Assembly: GCF_003063295.1 (NCBI RefSeq)
Contig: NZ_MUXF01000008.1
Location: forward strand, 1 to 32,669
Direction: 5' to 3'
Length of the DNA: 32,669 bases
Source of the DNA: Arcobacter lacus
GTDB lineage: Bacteria > Campylobacterota > Campylobacteria > Campylobacterales > Arcobacteraceae
Position numbers and translations under genes: made by a program
Notes under the pieces: model-generated
Seen by the model: only the letters and a program-made list of their open reading frames with translations
The model's database searches: none
Told to the model about the DNA's origin: nothing
Shown here: piece after piece, positions 30,796 to 32,669 of the stretch
Position numbering within the stretch: position 1 is the stretch's first letter
Layout of the letters: every line of letters starts with the position of its first letter

Positions 30796-31238
30796 ATATG
30801 CAAAATATAAATGATATATCAGTTCTATTAAAAATATATTTTTCAATATTTTATTCTTACATATTGATTTCTCTTGATTATGCGGGAATACCTGAAAAGA
30901 CTTTTGTTGTTTTATGTATTTTAATGACAGTTGATATATTTACGGGAATTTGGAAAGGCTATATATTAAAAGAACTTTCATCATCACCTATAACAACAGG
31001 TATTATAAAAAAGTCTGGATTGTTGATTGCTCTTTATATGATTTTTTTAGGTGTTTCAGTTGTATCTGAATTAAATTTTATAGGAAATTTATTCGTTGGA
31101 ATGTTTATATTAGCTGAATTGATTAGTATTGTAGGAAATATCGTTGCTATTAGAGAGAAATATAAAATTTCAGAACATGACGCCCTGCTACAAGTTAGTG
31201 AAGTTTTAAAAGATTTATTCAAAAAAAGGGGAAAATAG
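30792..31238 (+). CDS. Holin
   Basis: 148 aa, three to four membrane helices (about 12-30, 35-52, 72-92, 96-115). ILMTVDIFTGIWKGYILKEL followed by SSPITTGIIKKSGLLIALYM is typical of the holin 4 family ('D..TG..ka......S......Kk'). A charged C-terminal tail faces the cytoplasm. It makes the inner-membrane lesion that triggers lysis. ATGA overlap with the fibre chaperone; spanin gene starts right after the stop. Confidence 0.85.
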   Translation: MNMQNINDISVLLKIYFSIFYSYILISLDYAGIPEKTFVVLCILMTVDIFTGIWKGYILKELSSSPITTGIIKKSGLLIALYMIFLGVSVVSELNFIGNLFVGMFILAELISIVGNIVAIREKYKISEHDALLQVSEVLKDLFKKRGK

Positions 31239-31610
31239 ATGATAAATGATTTATTTGAGAAATACAAATTAGTTTTATTTGTAGGATTAATGTCAATTTT
31301 ATTATCTACAATTTTAGGCTTATCATTATTCTTAAAATATCAAGATAAAAAGATAGTTAAGCTAGAAAATGAATTGAAAACTTGTATTTTAGAAAAGCAA
31401 AATGAAGAAACTAATAATCAAACTTTGCATAATGTAATTACAGATCTAAATAATCAAGCACTAAAAGACTCTATTGATTATGAAAAAAGATTAAAAAAGT
31501 TCAAAGATGAAAAAGATGAGATTTTAGGAATAAATTATAAAAATGTAAGGAGTGATGATTGTGAAGATATTAAACTTATTCTTGATGATATTCGTATTAA
31601 TGGTTATTAG
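31239..31610 (+). CDS. i-spanin (Rz-like)
   Basis: 123 aa. N-terminal membrane helix (LVLFVGLMSILLSTILGLSL, residues about 11-31) as signal anchor, then a periplasmic coiled coil (KKIVKLENELKTCILEKQNE and on). It should span the periplasm with the o-spanin whose gene begins inside it and fuse the membranes in the last lysis step. Assigned from topology and the embedded lipoprotein rather than sequence identity. Confidence 0.78.
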   Translation: MINDLFEKYKLVLFVGLMSILLSTILGLSLFLKYQDKKIVKLENELKTCILEKQNEETNNQTLHNVITDLNNQALKDSIDYEKRLKKFKDEKDEILGINYKNVRSDDCEDIKLILDDIRINGY

Positions 31611-31800
31611 TGGTTGTTCAGACAAAGAAATATTATATGTTGATAGACCAGTTGAAAAAGTAGTAACTAAAAAATGTAACATTCCTGAGCCAAATGAATG
31701 TAAACCAAATAAACCGACTTATACAGAAGAAACTAATCAAATGAGATTATGTGTAAGAGAATATAAAAGATTAGTAGAAATTTGTCAAAATGAAAATTAG
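31561..31800 (+). CDS. o-spanin lipoprotein (Rz1-like), embedded in the i-spanin gene
   Basis: 79 aa from GTG 31561, selected because AAGGAG (31547-31552) is 8 nt upstream; longer starts at 31552 or 31555 are too near that site. It starts in another frame 50 nt before the i-spanin stop. The lipoprotein signal has a hydrophobic core (LNLFLMIFVLMVISGC) with lipobox VISG-C19. The mature part is short, with several prolines and cysteines (NIPEPNECKPNKPTYTEE). It should anchor to the outer membrane and bind the i-spanin. Confidence 0.83.
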   Translation: MKILNLFLMIFVLMVISGCSDKEILYVDRPVEKVVTKKCNIPEPNECKPNKPTYTEETNQMRLCVREYKRLVEICQNEN

Positions 31801-31816
31801 CCTAAATAATACAAGT

Positions 31817-31848
31817 TATAATATATAAAAACAAATAAAGGAATTTAA
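31817..31848 (+). promoter_or_regulatory. Late promoter-like element in the lysis cluster
   Basis: TATAAT (31817-31822), then A-rich sequence and AAAGG (31837-31841) before GTG 31849. Same plan as the elements before the portal and tape measure genes. The gap here (48 nt) is one of the larger ones in the late region. Confidence 0.4.
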
Positions 31849-32064
31849 GTGAAAAATTTATTTAATAAATTAAATGTTTTTAATGTGGGAGCGGTTTTTT
31901 CTTTTTTTATTTGGGTATTTATTTTATTAAATGCACCATCAAAAAATATAATAAATCTAAATGAAGCTTTTAGTTATTTGGTTTGGCAAGAGTCTGTACA
32001 TCTTTATTTAACTTTAACAATAATATTCTGTGGATTTGCAATTTTATACAAAAAAAGACAATAA
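31849..32064 (+). CDS. Small two-helix membrane protein of the lysis cluster
   Basis: 71 aa from GTG 31849 with AAAGG upstream. Two membrane segments (about 13-28, VGAVFSFFIWVFILLN, and 51-65, LYLTLTIIFCGFAILY), short linker with NLNEAFSYLVWQESVH, and a basic C-terminus (KKRQ). No family recognised. Between spanins and muramidase it could be a second holin, antiholin or pinholin-like factor, but this is by position only. The stop directly abuts the muramidase ATG. Confidence 0.7.
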   Translation: MKNLFNKLNVFNVGAVFSFFIWVFILLNAPSKNIINLNEAFSYLVWQESVHLYLTLTIIFCGFAILYKKRQ

Positions 32065-32625
32065 ATGAAACTAATATCACCAAATGAAGCAATAAAAATA
32101 GGATTAGATAAATATTTGGACCATTACAAAAAAGCGGTTCAAGAGTTTTGGCAGTTTGATAAAGTTATAAATAATATACCAATTGAACATTATTTTATTG
32201 CTCAAGCTGTTCAAGAGAGCAGATTTAATCCAAATGCAAAAAGTCCAGTTGGTGCTTTAGGTATTGCACAATTTATGCCTTTAACAGCCAAAGAAGTAGG
32301 GCAAGAACTAAAAGGTCATCAGTTGTTTAAAAATGGTTTTAATCCATTAAATGATATTCAATCAGTATATGCACAAGTTTACTACATGAATAAGCTTTTT
32401 AAAAGTTGGAAAGTCGAAAGAATAGCTTTAGAAAAATTTGAGTTAGCTTTAGCTTCATATAATGCTGGATTAGGAAATATCTTGAAAGCACAAAAATTAA
32501 GTGGTAACCAAAGAAAGTGGAATGATATTAAAAAGTATCTATCAAATATAACTGGAAGAAATAGTTTAGAAACTATTAATTATGTAGAATATATAAAAGG
32601 TTATGTTTTACAAGTAAAAAAATAG
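32065..32625 (+). CDS. SLT-type lytic transglycosylase (endolysin)
   Basis: 186 aa. Soluble SLT fold: AQAVQESRFNPNAKSPVGAL (catalytic E51, ES motif), GIAQFMPLTAKEVG (GxxQ motif), and LALASYNAGLGNILKAQ (AYNAG-type motif). It cleaves the glycan strand of peptidoglycan with anhydromuramic acid formation. There is no signal peptide, so release depends on the holin. It starts immediately after the preceding stop. Confidence 0.9.
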   Translation: MKLISPNEAIKIGLDKYLDHYKKAVQEFWQFDKVINNIPIEHYFIAQAVQESRFNPNAKSPVGALGIAQFMPLTAKEVGQELKGHQLFKNGFNPLNDIQSVYAQVYYMNKLFKSWKVERIALEKFELALASYNAGLGNILKAQKLSGNQRKWNDIKKYLSNITGRNSLETINYVEYIKGYVLQVKK

Positions 32626-32669
32626 TGTGTCAAATTTGTGTCATATTTTTTATATGTAAATTTCAGAAA
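32626..32669. other. AT-rich end of the window after the lysis cluster
   Basis: No gene. A repeated TGTGTCA (about 32625-32631 and 32636-32642) and a weak stem CATAT-TTTTT-ATATG (32642-32656) are the only structure; neither is convincing as terminator or attachment site. Confidence 0.3.

Noticed and set aside
32625-32642. TGTGTCA direct repeat as attachment site
   Set aside because: Only seven bases, no second copy at the other edge and no integrase near; chance in AT-rich sequence is likely.

Overview
The window is an AT-rich, densely packed contractile-tailed (myovirus-type) prophage or temperate phage genome. The low GC, the A/T-ending codons, the AAGGAG-type ribosome sites and the TATAAT-dominated promoters without clear -35 boxes suggest a Campylobacterota host, most likely an Arcobacter-type genus; this is inferred from composition and protein style, not from a database search. 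Almost every gene from 3776 to 32625 lies on the + strand, commonly with ATGA or TAATG stop/start overlaps. No integrase, transposase or tRNA is visible, so the ends of the element and its mode of integration lie outside the window or are unknown.

Layout. 1-276 (minus) is the start of a protein made of 20-residue LPDN repeats, preceded by about 480 nt of hairpin-rich non-coding DNA. 782-3770 is the immunity region. It is bounded by two exact 51-bp inverted copies of a double operator/promoter element and holds a zinc-ribbon membrane protein and an exported thermonuclease (+), then an AntA/KilAC antirepressor and a LexA-type CI repressor (minus). 3776-4588 carries a Cro-like gene, a CII-like gene and a 40-aa ORF. 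4589-4886 is a structured leader that can hide the ribosome site of a helicase-DNA methyltransferase fusion. 7448-10540 covers replication and recombination: an initiator with iterons inside its gene, a RusA resolvase, and several small or unknown genes. 10540-17524 is packaging and head: small and large terminase, portal, Mu F-like protein, DUF2213 protease/scaffold, decoration protein and major capsid protein. 17576-21853 is neck, sheath, tube and a frameshifted tail chaperone. 21889-30795 is tape measure, baseplate, tail fibre and fibre chaperone. 30792-32625 is lysis: holin, i-spanin with embedded o-spanin, a small membrane protein and an SLT muramidase.

How it works together. CI probably binds the paired ATATT-ACC-AATAT operators on both sides of the immunity region and silences a rightward early operon and a leftward transcript made of the structured RNA plus the LPDN gene, an arrangement like lambda PL/PR. 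Induction by CI self-cleavage or antirepressor would start Cro/CII, methyltransferase and replication genes, then the late modules. Four modules (portal, tape measure, tail fibre, lysis) start at a recurring TATAAT/A-rich/AAAGG element that may be the late promoter.

The least explained parts are the leftward structured RNA, the ribosome-site-sequestering leader before the methyltransferase, and the mirrored operator/promoter element.
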